Assembly (NCBI RefSeq): GCF_000374025.1
Contig: NZ_KB893185.1
Span: forward strand, 1-64,000
Direction of reading: 5' to 3'
Length of the DNA: 64,000 nucleotides
Origin: Spirosoma panaciterrae DSM 21099
GTDB lineage: Bacteria; Bacteroidota; Bacteroidia; Cytophagales; Spirosomataceae
The notes under the pieces were generated by a model. That model did not search any database and had not been told where the DNA came from. It worked only from the letters and a program-made list of their open reading frames with translations. Below, in pieces: positions 1 to 8,370 of this stretch (within the stretch, counting starts at the first letter, position 1; each line of letters opens with the position of its first letter). The translations under genes were made by a program, and so were the position numbers.

Positions 1-92
1 AGGGTATAATCCAGGAATCGCCCATTGGGTTGGGGTATAGCCAGGGTGAAACTGGTCTTGGCGATGTCAATACCGACATAGATGGTGTTCAT
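1..92 (-). CDS. IS110-family transposase, N-terminal fragment (runs off the window)
   Basis: The minus strand from an ATG at 92 reads MNTIYVGIDIAKTSF and stays open to the window edge. YVGIDIAK is the N-terminal RuvC-like (DEDD) start of IS110-family recombinases, which move the element without terminal inverted repeats. Only about 30 residues are visible, so whether the gene is intact cannot be judged. A non-coding element end lies directly upstream (93 to about 300). Confidence 0.8.
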   Translation of the reverse strand, partial: MNTIYVGIDIAKTSFTLAIPQPNGRFLDYT

Positions 93-267
93 AGGCGTAG
101 TTGATTAAGGCGTTTACCGCTGATGCTTATCGATTCTTTATTCGGGCTTTATGCCCCACGAACTGTTCAAGCTGGCGGTTGAAAACCTCCGTCGGCGACT
201 CGCATTCCGAGCGGTCTTGGTGACCCTTGACAAAAGATAGTCTACCGACGGAGGCACTCAAAAGGAC
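93..267 (-). ncRNA. Possible IS110 bridge RNA in the non-coding left end
   Basis: IS110 elements with the long non-coding end upstream of the recombinase encode a structured bridge RNA there that pairs with target and donor DNA. Here the upstream segment has a perfect 10 bp inverted repeat (186-195 with 245-254, CCTCCGTCGG/CCGACGGAGG). It encloses a smaller CTCG/CGAG stem with a 5 nt loop, and a second short stem (TTCAA/TTGAA) lies closer to the transposase start. A Bacteroidota-like -7 box on the same strand at 273-280 would start a transcript near 267. Transcription, ends and guide loops are inferred. Confidence 0.35.
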
Positions 268-272
268 TGCTA

Positions 273-280
273 CAAACATA
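273..280 (-). promoter_or_regulatory. Possible -7 promoter box (TATGTTTG) for the IS110 leader
   Basis: The minus strand reads TATGTTTG, a full match to the Bacteroidota -7 consensus TAnnTTTG. It lies about 20 nt before the large stem of the IS110 leader. No well-placed -33 TTG is visible, so support is weak. Confidence 0.25.
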
Positions 281-360
281 GAATGACAAAAAACGATCCA
301 GTTTCACTGAAAATTAGAAAGTTTAATGAACAGTTTCAAGATTAAATCCTGTCGAAAAAA

Positions 361-2943
361 TCACTTCCAGCCTCGATAACCCCGAACGCCAAACGTAGCA
401 ATAGCCAGCATCGTAGCCGAGCTAATGGGCATCAAAATGGCCGCTACGACTGGTGATAAGTTGCCAAACAGGGCGTAACTGAGGCCAATGCCGTTGTAGA
501 GTAGCGAAACCACAAAGCTGAACCGGATCACGCGCATACTATAGCGGCTAAAGCCAAGGAATTTAGGTAGTTGAGTCAGTGCGGTCGCTTCCAGTATGGC
601 ATCGCTAGCCGGGGTGAACTGAATGGTATCGTCGGTAACAGCAATACCTACATCGGCTTGTTTCAAGGCACCCGCATCGTTCAGCCCATCACCTACCATC
701 ATGACCCGTTTTCCAGAAGCTTGTAAATGCTTGATAAAAGCTAGTTTCTCCTGCGGGCGGCAGTTAAAATGCATCTGTCCGGCCTGGGGAAACCAGTATT
801 TCAGTTCGGTTTTTGTGTGGTCGTTGTCGCCCGAAAGCAGGTATAACTCATAGGATTTGTCCAGGCCAGTGAGCATACTGTCCAGCCCAGAGCGGTATTG
901 GTTCGGGAACCGGAAACGCCCTCTGCATTCATCATCAATGCTGACATAAACTGCTGACTCGGAAGGCGAGGCTATTTCGGTTCCGGTCTTTGAGGAATCC
1001 GGCTTGGAAGGTGTACTTTCACTTCCTCGGTCTGCGTCATCAAGTACTAAAGGATTGTGTAATGAAAGCTTATTCCCTGCCAGGGCATCTTCGCAGGCCA
1101 TAACGGACGCATTGACGAACGAACGCGTTCCCAATTTTACAATTTGCCCATCTACCACAGCCTGAATACCATGCCCCGGAACTTCCGTAAATAAATCCAT
1201 CGGGAGTGACGAACAGTCGGCCAGGTGAGCCGCCAGTTTCCGGCTAAGCGGGTGAGCCGAGTGCCGCACCAGCGAAGCAATCATACTCTGTTCAATAGAG
1301 GTTAATCTTTGTGGAAATTCTTCAACCACGCCTAATGGCTCATCTTCACTCTTTCGCTCTTTCACTCTTTCGCTCTTTACCTCCGTCAACGTTCCCGTCT
1401 TGTCAAATACGATGGTATCGCAGGCGGCCATTTGCTCGATGACTTCGGCGTTTTTTAGGTACAGGTGGCGTTTTCCCAGGAGCCGTAAGCCATTGCCCAG
1501 CGCAAACGGGTAGGAGAGGGAAAGGGCACAGGGGCAGGCAATAATCAGTACCGCCGTAAACACGTTCACCGCCCGCGATGGGTCGTGCTGGAGATACCAG
1601 TATAAACCGACCACAGTTGCCAGTGTGATAACCGTAAGGGTAAAATACTTTCCAACAGCATCGGCAAAGGTGCGGATCTTAGAGTCGGTATCCTTCTGAA
1701 ACGCATCGTTGTTCCAGAGTTGGGTCAGGTAGCTTTGCGATACATCGCGGACAATTTCGAGTTCGATAGCTTCGCCGACCTGTTTGCCCCCTGCATAAAC
1801 TAAAGCCCCCGGTTCTTTCGACTCCGGTTCCGATTCGCCCGTTACGAAGCTGTAATCAATGAGTGCATTGCCTTTGTAGAGCAGGCCATCGGCAGGAATC
1901 AATTCCTGGTTTCGAATCCGAATCCGGTCGCCTTTATGGAGTTGAGCAACCGGAACTACGCGATCCTCACTTCCTGCGCGTTGTCCTTTGCTTCCGACCA
2001 CCGTAACCGCCAGTGGGAAATACGACTTATAATCGCGTTCGAACGAAAGAAACTCATGCGTACGCTGCTGGAACCATTTGCCGCACAACAGGAAGAAAAC
2101 CAGTCCGGTCAGTGAGTCGAAATACCCGGCTCCATCCAGCAACAATACTTCATAAGCACCCCGAAAAAAGGCCACCAGAATACCCAGTAAAATAGGTAAG
2201 TCGATGTTGATAAGGCCTTTGCGGAGGCTCGACCAAACGGATTCGAAATAACCCGAAGCGGAATAGAAAACGACCGGGATGGCCAATAGTAAGTTAAGAA
2301 TGCCGAAAACGTGTTTGAACGATACATCATCGAGGCCGAGGTACTCCGGGAAGCTGAATAGCATGATGTTGCCTGCACAGAATCCGGCTACGCCCAGACG
2401 ATACAGAAACGGTCGATTGGAGGTTTTCTGCCCTTCTTTTACTACATCGTTCAGACTGATTAACGGTTCGTAGCCAATCGAACTCAGCAATTCGACCACC
2501 TGCCGAAGCGTAATCTCCGATGGATTATAAGTGATGAAAACCTGCTTCTTCAAAAAATCGACCCGCGACTGCTGGATAGCCGGATTGATCCGGTACAAAT
2601 GCTCCAGCAGCCACAGGCACGAACTACAGTGTATGGTGGGTACGTAAAACGTGACCTTCGCAACAGCATCGCCCGAAAATTCCAATAGCTGGGCAATGAT
2701 GTCCGGGTGGTCTAAAAATTCCAGACGGGTCTGTCGGGCAACGTTTGGTGTTTGTGTCGTTCCCGGTCGGTCCGTACCGGGTTCAATGGCGTAGTACTGG
2801 CAAAGCTGGTGCTGGCTCAAAATGGAGTATACCGTTTTACAGCCGTCGCAGCAGAAGTGCTTATCATCGAAAATAAGGTCTTCGTCCAGACATTCATTGC
2901 CACAGTGGTAGCAGACCGTTGGGGAAATCGTTGCCGTATTCAT
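361..2943 (-). CDS. ccoI: Copper-transporting P1B-type ATPase, CcoI/FixI type
   Basis: An 860-residue heavy-metal P-type ATPase of the inner membrane. In CcoI/FixI proteins this moves copper for cytochrome cbb3 oxidase assembly. The N-terminus has the extra Cys-rich metal domain typical of this subgroup (C11, C14, C18, C31, C32, C35), followed by an HMA domain with C106-SS-C109. Further motifs are the CPCAL membrane motif, the phosphorylation site at D514 in DKTGTLT, an SAHPLS (HP) motif and a GDGLND hinge near residue 751. An odd charged stretch at about 522-533, right after the phosphorylation loop, is encoded by a dispersed repeat (1347-1380). Divergent hemN and the missing downstream cco genes (IS110 there) fit a micro-oxic respiration locus. 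Exact metal is inferred. Confidence 0.9.
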   Translation of the reverse strand: MNTATISPTVCYHCGNECLDEDLIFDDKHFCCDGCKTVYSILSQHQLCQYYAIEPGTDRPGTTQTPNVARQTRLEFLDHPDIIAQLLEFSGDAVAKVTFYVPTIHCSSCLWLLEHLYRINPAIQQSRVDFLKKQVFITYNPSEITLRQVVELLSSIGYEPLISLNDVVKEGQKTSNRPFLYRLGVAGFCAGNIMLFSFPEYLGLDDVSFKHVFGILNLLLAIPVVFYSASGYFESVWSSLRKGLINIDLPILLGILVAFFRGAYEVLLLDGAGYFDSLTGLVFFLLCGKWFQQRTHEFLSFERDYKSYFPLAVTVVGSKGQRAGSEDRVVPVAQLHKGDRIRIRNQELIPADGLLYKGNALIDYSFVTGESEPESKEPGALVYAGGKQVGEAIELEIVRDVSQSYLTQLWNNDAFQKDTDSKIRTFADAVGKYFTLTVITLATVVGLYWYLQHDPSRAVNVFTAVLIIACPCALSLSYPFALGNGLRLLGKRHLYLKNAEVIEQMAACDTIVFDKTGTLTEVKSERVKERKSEDEPLGVVEEFPQRLTSIEQSMIASLVRHSAHPLSRKLAAHLADCSSLPMDLFTEVPGHGIQAVVDGQIVKLGTRSFVNASVMACEDALAGNKLSLHNPLVLDDADRGSESTPSKPDSSKTGTEIASPSESAVYVSIDDECRGRFRFPNQYRSGLDSMLTGLDKSYELYLLSGDNDHTKTELKYWFPQAGQMHFNCRPQEKLAFIKHLQASGKRVMMVGDGLNDAGALKQADVGIAVTDDTIQFTPASDAILEATALTQLPKFLGFSRYSMRVIRFSFVVSLLYNGIGLSYALFGNLSPVVAAILMPISSATMLAIATFGVRGYRGWK
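1347..1380. repeat. Dispersed GAGTGAAAGAGCG-type repeat inside ccoI
   Basis: On the minus strand this stretch reads as alternating GAAAGAGCG and GAAAGAGTG units in frame with ccoI, adding a Lys/Glu/Arg/Ser-rich stretch. The same words form the intergenic hairpins at 13426-13491 and 20400-20489. Here there is a single arm and no hairpin. Confidence 0.8.
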
Positions 2944-3062
2944 CGTTCAGAATTTGGATGCAAGTTGGCACAGGTATGCGCTGCGTACCCTGATAATCAT
3001 CAGCGATCGGCCTGATACGGCTCAGGATTTGGGAGTCGATAGGGAGAGAAATTTGCGTTATC

Positions 3063-3139
3063 GCATTGGGGTAAGGGCATGGGGCAGAGGGTAAAATAGC
3101 TCGATGTCTGCCCTCTGCCCCATGCCCTTACCCCAATGC
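3063..3139. repeat. Perfect 29 bp inverted repeat directly before the hemN start
   Basis: Arms 3063-3091 and 3111-3139 are exact reverse complements around a 19 nt loop; the arm core is GGGCATGGGGCAGAGGG. The right arm ends 4 nt before the hemN ATG, so in the mRNA the hairpin would cover the ribosome-binding region. Twenty-two nucleotides of one arm recur inside the RND pump gene at 35288-35309. Confidence 0.9.
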
Positions 3140-3143
3140 ACCT

Positions 3144-4502
3144 ATGCAACTCATTCAGAAATACAACGTTCCCGGTCCGCGTTATACGAGCTATCCGACC
3201 GTGCCCTTCTGGGATGAAACAACCTTTAGCGAAACGGCCTGGATACGCAACCTGCGTCGGGCCTTTTCGCTAAGTAATGGTAAAACGGGTGTCAGCCTCT
3301 ACATTCACCTGCCCTATTGCGAAAGCCTTTGCACCTTTTGCGGTTGTAACAAACGCATCACCAAAAACCACGGCGTCGAAAGTCCGTATATCGATGCGTT
3401 GCTGGCAGAATGGAATAGCTATTGCGATTTATTGCCCGAAAAACCACGCCTTGCGGAGCTGCATCTGGGTGGTGGAACGCCGAGTTTCTTTTCGCCCGAT
3501 CAGTTGAAACGACTGCTAACCGGTATTTTTAGCCAGGCTGTACCCACCGACTCGCCCGATTATGGCTGGGAAGGCCACCCCAACAACACAACCCGCGAGC
3601 ACCTACAGGTATTATACGACTTCGGATTTCGGCGGGTAAGTTTTGGTATTCAGGATTACGATCCGGTGGTACAGAAAGCTATTCATCGCATTCAGCCCGT
3701 CGAAAATGTAAAACGTGTAACCGAGTGGGCGCGCGAAATGGGTTATACCTCCATCAGCCATGATCTGGTATTTGGATTACCCTTCCAGACCACCAATTCG
3801 ATCATCGACATGATTTACCAGACGCTCATTCTCCGGCCCGACCGAATTGCGTTTTATTCGTATGCACATATACCCTGGCTCAAAGGAAACGGCCAGCGCG
3901 GTTTTCGGGACGACGATCTGCCATCGGGTGAAGAAAAACGTGTTCTCTATGAAACGGGCCGGACGTTGCTGGAAGATGGCGGCTATGTCGAAATCGGGAT
4001 GGACCACTTCGCCCGTCCGCACGATTCACTTTACAAAGCCATGGAGGCCGGTACGCTCCACCGGAACTTCATGGGGTATACGACAGCGCAAACGCAGGTA
4101 TTGATTGGTCTGGGGGCATCCGCCATTGGGGATGTCTGGACGGCTTTTGCTCAGAATGAGAAAGATGTTGACCTGTATATGAACCGGGTGTTGGCCGGAG
4201 AATTACCGCTCTTACGTGGGCATGTGCTGGACGATCAGGACCAGTTTCTGCGTCGGCAGATTCTGAATATCATGTGTCAGGGCAAAACCAGTTGGCACTT
4301 GGGCAACTGGTCGAAGCGCGAATGGGAGGCTCTTGAAGCACGGCTGGAAGCGTTCTGGCTCGATGGCCTGATCGATTACACCGCCGAAGGGGTACAGGTC
4401 CGGCCCGAAGGTCGTCCATTTCTACGGAATATCTGCATGGCGTTCGATGAGCGACTGAACTACGCCAAACCGCAAACCAAACTGTTTTCGCAAACGGTGT
4501 AA
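3144..4502 (+). CDS. hemN: Oxygen-independent coproporphyrinogen III oxidase (radical SAM)
   Basis: A 452-residue HemN. It decarboxylates coproporphyrinogen III to protoporphyrinogen IX without oxygen, using S-adenosylmethionine and a 4Fe-4S cluster in the cytoplasm. The N-terminal NVPGPRYTSYPTVPFW stretch is typical of true HemN. The cluster motif is C59-x3-C63-x2-C66-x-C68, followed by an LHLGGGTPSF motif and the HemN C-terminal domain. HemW-type relatives lack the long N-terminus. It is transcribed away from ccoI, and heme supply and cbb3 assembly are both low-oxygen functions. The start codon follows a 29 bp hairpin after only 4 nt, which may limit translation. Confidence 0.95.
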   Translation: MQLIQKYNVPGPRYTSYPTVPFWDETTFSETAWIRNLRRAFSLSNGKTGVSLYIHLPYCESLCTFCGCNKRITKNHGVESPYIDALLAEWNSYCDLLPEKPRLAELHLGGGTPSFFSPDQLKRLLTGIFSQAVPTDSPDYGWEGHPNNTTREHLQVLYDFGFRRVSFGIQDYDPVVQKAIHRIQPVENVKRVTEWAREMGYTSISHDLVFGLPFQTTNSIIDMIYQTLILRPDRIAFYSYAHIPWLKGNGQRGFRDDDLPSGEEKRVLYETGRTLLEDGGYVEIGMDHFARPHDSLYKAMEAGTLHRNFMGYTTAQTQVLIGLGASAIGDVWTAFAQNEKDVDLYMNRVLAGELPLLRGHVLDDQDQFLRRQILNIMCQGKTSWHLGNWSKREWEALEARLEAFWLDGLIDYTAEGVQVRPEGRPFLRNICMAFDERLNYAKPQTKLFSQTV

Positions 4503-4564
4503 GTTTACCGCCTTCTATTTTCAGTCATTAATACGAATCTGTTGACTTTTAAAACGATGTGTAA

Positions 4565-4599
4565 ACTTTGTCATGCTGACGAAGGAAGCATGACAAAGT
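4565..4599. terminator. Hairpin between convergent hemN and the PhyH-type gene
   Basis: Arms ACTTTGTCATGCT (4565-4577) and AGCATGACAAAGT (4587-4599) are perfect 13 bp complements with a 9 nt loop. It sits between two converging genes, so it may end both transcripts. No strong U-run follows. It resembles the intergenic hairpin words seen elsewhere in the window. Confidence 0.6.
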
Positions 4600-4660
4600 C
4601 ACTCAATAATTAGTTTTAGTAATAGAATTTAAACAGGTTTTACGCCAGCGAACAGTAAAC

Positions 4661-5656
4661 TCATTCTTCCCATTTATCCAATCCCAGCAACTTCCGACCC
4701 AGCGGGCTTAATTCAGCGGTTTGGTAGCGGGTTTTCTCCCAGCCGCGCGGGTCACCGGGGAACGCGTAGCCTTCGGGCGCTACACGGTCGCGCCAGGATG
4801 TAATGCGCCATTGACGCAACTCTTCATTATCTTCTTCGGCGGGCATCATCGAAATATATTGCGCTATCCGCACCTTGTCGGCCGACCGATTGGGCCGGAT
4901 GCCGTGCGGTTGTGTACTGTTGAAAATCAATAAATCACCCGCTTCCATTTTTACTTTCACCAGTTCGAAACCCGTTGTATCGGGCTTAAAGTGGTCGCGG
5001 TCGGCGGGTTGAGTGAGTTTCCAGGTATCGTAGGTCCGGTAGAGTTCGGGAATGCACTGAAAGCCGCCCATATTTTCGTCGGTCTGATCGGCCAGCGCCA
5101 GTACGCCCTGCACATTTTGCGGACGGGTTTCGGGGTCGTAATCCCAATGGATAAAACCTTTGAAGGTATCCTGTGGCCGAAGCGGGAAATTCAGATTGGC
5201 CCGGTCGATGGTAACCCAAAGTTTTTCAGTGCCCCATACGTCTACGAAGGCATCGTACACACGCTGATACTGTCGATTATCCCACTCGTACTGATGGTTG
5301 TAGAGTTCGACCATACCACTGCCCGTCAGCTCTTTCATCTTCATTTCGGCGCGGGGTGGCGCATACCAGGTGCTCGGGTCATTGGGGTCTTTTTCTTCAA
5401 ACTCCCATAGAAGCGTGGCCAGCCGCTCGGCATTCTCTTTTGGAACCGCCTGTTTTATAATGACATAGCCGTTGGTAATCCAGAACTGCCAGTCTTCTTC
5501 CGAAAGCACCCGTAGTGGTTGAACTGGTCCGTCGCCATGGTTTGAGCGGTCGCTCAATTTGAGTTTGCTGCTGGTAGCCGTCGATGGATTACCCGGAATA
5601 TCTTTATGGGCGTTGTTTGGAATCATCGTAGGGGCCATTGTCTGCGTCGCTTCCAT
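4661..5656 (-). CDS. Phytanoyl-CoA dioxygenase (PhyH) family Fe(II)/2-oxoglutarate oxygenase
   Basis: A 331-residue non-heme iron oxygenase of the PhyH superfamily. The Fe(II) triad is visible as H170-W-D172 and H251 (in TQPHGIRPNRS), with a following arginine suited to bind 2-oxoglutarate. An acidic, ordered core follows about 45 variable N-terminal residues. These enzymes hydroxylate small molecules or side chains; the substrate cannot be told. It is divergent from an AraC-type regulator at 5813 with a 156 bp gap, so that regulator may control it. No signal peptide, so likely cytoplasmic. Confidence 0.85.
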   Translation of the reverse strand: MEATQTMAPTMIPNNAHKDIPGNPSTATSSKLKLSDRSNHGDGPVQPLRVLSEEDWQFWITNGYVIIKQAVPKENAERLATLLWEFEEKDPNDPSTWYAPPRAEMKMKELTGSGMVELYNHQYEWDNRQYQRVYDAFVDVWGTEKLWVTIDRANLNFPLRPQDTFKGFIHWDYDPETRPQNVQGVLALADQTDENMGGFQCIPELYRTYDTWKLTQPADRDHFKPDTTGFELVKVKMEAGDLLIFNSTQPHGIRPNRSADKVRIAQYISMMPAEEDNEELRQWRITSWRDRVAPEGYAFPGDPRGWEKTRYQTAELSPLGRKLLGLDKWEE

Positions 5657-5812
5657 AGTTGGTTTGTATTTTTAGTGTTTTTTGTTGTAACAAAGTTAGT
5701 AGCCTGGAACTCTGATGTGTTAGGACAGAAATTGCCAGTTTTTGTACTATATTGCTCCTGACTTCCTGGTTTCTGAATAAGTAAGGCATTTATCGGCAAA
5801 AAGAAGGTTATT

Positions 5813-6658
5813 TTGAAAGTCGTTTTAGAAGAAATCAACCCCGATGCCAACAGCTCTTTTCACCTGCTGCTGACGCCCCATCTGAGCGAGGTGTTTCTCT
5901 GGCACTATCATCCCGAATACGAAATCGTGTATATCGAAGGAGCCAGCGGTACCCGCCATGTGGGCGATCATATCTCGCGGTACGAAGGCAGCGATCTGGT
6001 GTTTATCGGCCCCAATATTCCACACCTGAATTTCGATTACGGTGTGCAGACGGAGCATCAGAAAGTGGTGGTGCAGTTGAAAAAGAATTTTCTGGGCGAT
6101 ACGCTTTGGCAGGCTCCCGAGTTCAGCGCCATTACGGATCTGTTCGAACGGGCGCGGTCAGGGGTTTCGTTTTACGGGCAGACCAAGCTGGAAGTGGGCG
6201 AACAGTTGAAACAGTTGGCTCAGTTACCACCCTTTGAGCGACTGATGAAACTGCTGGGTATTTTTCAGCAACTGGCCACCAGTACCGAATGGACGTCCTT
6301 ACAGGGCGAAGCCGTGACTAATGCCTATAACCTGACGGAACAACTGCGGCTGAAAAAAGTAAATCAGTTCATTGCCGAGCAGTACACCCGCAAAATTGAG
6401 GTCGATGAAGCTGCGGCAGTGGCCAACCTGACCAAGGCGGCCTTTTGTCGGTATTTCAAACGGATGACGCACCTGACCTTCACCCAATTTCTGAATCAAT
6501 ACCGGGTCAATCAGGCGCAGAAATTATTGCTGGTCGATCAGACTGTATCGGAAGCCTGTTTTGCCTGTGGGTTTGACAGCCTGTCGTACTTTACGAAGAT
6601 ATTCCGGCGGGTTACGGGCGAAAATCCGCTACAGTTTAAAAAACGGCATCGGGTGTAA
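5813..6658 (+). CDS. AraC-family transcriptional regulator
   Basis: A 281-residue regulator with an N-terminal cupin-like sensor (HYHPEYEIVYIEGASG near residue 31) and two C-terminal AraC helix-turn-helix motifs at about 185-280, ending in a typical GFDSLSYFTKIFRR...ENPLQFKK block. The reading starts at TTG (5813-5815), preceded by an AAGAAGG ribosome-binding-like stretch. It is divergent from the PhyH-type oxygenase, its most likely target. The effector is unknown; a carbohydrate or small organic ligand is typical for cupin-AraC proteins. Confidence 0.88.
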   Translation: MKVVLEEINPDANSSFHLLLTPHLSEVFLWHYHPEYEIVYIEGASGTRHVGDHISRYEGSDLVFIGPNIPHLNFDYGVQTEHQKVVVQLKKNFLGDTLWQAPEFSAITDLFERARSGVSFYGQTKLEVGEQLKQLAQLPPFERLMKLLGIFQQLATSTEWTSLQGEAVTNAYNLTEQLRLKKVNQFIAEQYTRKIEVDEAAAVANLTKAAFCRYFKRMTHLTFTQFLNQYRVNQAQKLLLVDQTVSEACFACGFDSLSYFTKIFRRVTGENPLQFKKRHRV

Positions 6659-6669
6659 GGCTCACATCA

Positions 6670-6732
6670 GGTAGTTTAGCCATTTCGTAGCCCAGCCGTG
6701 GATGGTCGCAACGGTGGACTGTAAAGCCCGCC
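6670..6732 (+). repeat. Left inverted copy flanking the AT-rich island
   Basis: This stretch (GGTAGTTTAGCCATTTCG, an 18 nt insert, then TCGCAACGGTGGACTGTAAA) matches the reverse complement of 10054-10099 apart from the insert and a few substitutions. The pair brackets the AT-rich segment with the TlpA-like gene, the IS5 relic and the barrel gene. It may be an old mobile-element end or a dispersed repeat. Confidence 0.65.
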
Positions 6733-6870
6733 ACTTGGATTATATTTTGTAAAACAAAGGCTTTAAGTTCGCATAACGATACTTAATGTCAGAAATTGTA
6801 TAAATAATATAGATACAATATGTGCTAAAAAACTATATTTGTCGTTATGTACTTAAGTTTGTAGTTAGCT

Positions 6871-8298
6871 ATGAGATTAATCTTCTTTGTAACCTGCCTC
6901 TTGCAGATTGGCAGACTTCTAGCACAGGAAATTCCTGATTTTGCAATCAACCCAAATAGAATATCCGTAATAAAAGTCGTGTACAAGAATAATATATACT
7001 CTCGCCCTGTCTTCAGTTTTGTGGGTAGCGTCTTGCCTCATGGCACGGAAACACGAATTGAAGATTCTTTATCAATAGGAAATGGCGAAAAATACTTGGT
7101 GTACCGATTAGCGGCCCCTCAAACTGGCTTTTTAACCGTTAATCAATTTGGTGGTCATGTCTACTTGGTACCTAATGATACAGCGACGCTTTTTCTAGAT
7201 TTAGCGAAAGCGAATCCTTGGTCTTCTTACCAATTTAAGGGGCGCTATGCAGCCATTAACCAATTCTATTTTGATCAAGCAAAGACGTTAAAAACAGTAC
7301 CTTTTGCCTTCCGGGCTAATGCGGCTAATGAGGCCGTTTCGTTAAAGAGGTATAAAAGCCAAATGGACTCTTTGTTACGTACTGAACAGCAATTCCTGAT
7401 AACTTATTCTAAACAGCATCATTTGCCAGCATGGTTTCTCCAACACGAGCAGCAACGAATTTTGTATAGTGATGCTTCCTCAAGGGCGAATAACATTCTT
7501 TACCGAAGATTTATTAAAAAAGACTCTGTAACGGATATACCAAACGATTATTTCAGCTTTGTTACTCCTGCCTTTATTAATAATTCCTCAACAGCCTATT
7601 TAGTCGATTACCAAGGGTTTCTTAAAGATTATTTTTATTACCTTTTTGATCGACAACAAACAGTTAAAAATGTCATTACCTATACAGCTCAAGTAGCGTC
7701 AAAAAAATTGACCGGATTAGCTTGGGACGTATTCATGAGTAGCTATTTAGACGAAATATTGGCGGGCGCTCCAACTCTTGGCGAGCAACTACTTACGAAG
7801 TATTATTACAGATTTACGAATAAACAGTGGATCAATGATCGGAAAGCTTACTACCAGGACGCTTATTTGCTTAAGCCGGGGGAGATGGCTCCTAATTTTG
7901 CTTTGGAAGATCATCTGGATTCATTAGCTTACTTGAAAGACTTTCGTGGTCAAGTAATTTATCTTAGTTTTTGGTTTACGGGTTGTGCGCCTTGTCGGCA
8001 GGAAATGCCACTTGAAAACGAGCTAGTAAAGCATTTTAAAGACAAGCCAGTAAAAATTGTCAATATCTGCGTAAGAAGTTCACGAGCCGACTGGGCTAAG
8101 GTAAGTAAGCTGTACAATTTACAAACAGTTAACTTGTATGCAAATAAAGCTTGGGAGAACACATTGATCAGTAAGTATAATGTTAACTCCTACCCTCATT
8201 ATGTTTTAATTGACCGGGAAGGCAAGGTTGTCAAGAATAATTGTAGTCGACCAAGTGGCAATGCGAAAGAAGAAATAGAGGCCCTATTAAAGCAGTAG
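6871..8298 (+). CDS. Secreted TlpA-like thioredoxin-fold protein
   Basis: A 475-residue protein with an N-terminal signal peptide (MRLIFFVTCLLQIGRLLAQ). A long, poorly recognised middle region (about 20-330) precedes a C-terminal TlpA/AhpC-type thioredoxin domain. The redox motif is C-A-P-C within FTGCAPCRQEMP, and the fold ends with a cis-Pro-like NSYPHYVLIDREG. Bacteroidota have many such periplasmic thiol-disulfide proteins with unique N-terminal domains; the partner is unknown. The gene is clearly more AT-rich than genes on either side, stands alone, and is followed by an IS copy 72 bp after its stop, which suggests recent acquisition. Confidence 0.85.
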   Translation: MRLIFFVTCLLQIGRLLAQEIPDFAINPNRISVIKVVYKNNIYSRPVFSFVGSVLPHGTETRIEDSLSIGNGEKYLVYRLAAPQTGFLTVNQFGGHVYLVPNDTATLFLDLAKANPWSSYQFKGRYAAINQFYFDQAKTLKTVPFAFRANAANEAVSLKRYKSQMDSLLRTEQQFLITYSKQHHLPAWFLQHEQQRILYSDASSRANNILYRRFIKKDSVTDIPNDYFSFVTPAFINNSSTAYLVDYQGFLKDYFYYLFDRQQTVKNVITYTAQVASKKLTGLAWDVFMSSYLDEILAGAPTLGEQLLTKYYYRFTNKQWINDRKAYYQDAYLLKPGEMAPNFALEDHLDSLAYLKDFRGQVIYLSFWFTGCAPCRQEMPLENELVKHFKDKPVKIVNICVRSSRADWAKVSKLYNLQTVNLYANKAWENTLISKYNVNSYPHYVLIDREGKVVKNNCSRPSGNAKEEIEALLKQ

Positions 8299-8370
8299 TT
8301 TTAGAACAAATTCAAGAAGTTGAAACTTGCCGTAGGTAGTCCTATTTGACATTTTATCTCTTAATATAAG

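Larger units (their letters stand above)
1..300 (-). mobile_element. IS110-family insertion sequence, left end
   Basis: The element is recognised from the transposase start at 92 and the roughly 200 nt non-coding leader before it. The outer boundary is not marked by an inverted repeat, as expected for IS110, so the end at about 300 is an estimate. It lies just after the ccoI stop codon (361), where the cytochrome cbb3 oxidase genes would often follow. Confidence 0.6.
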
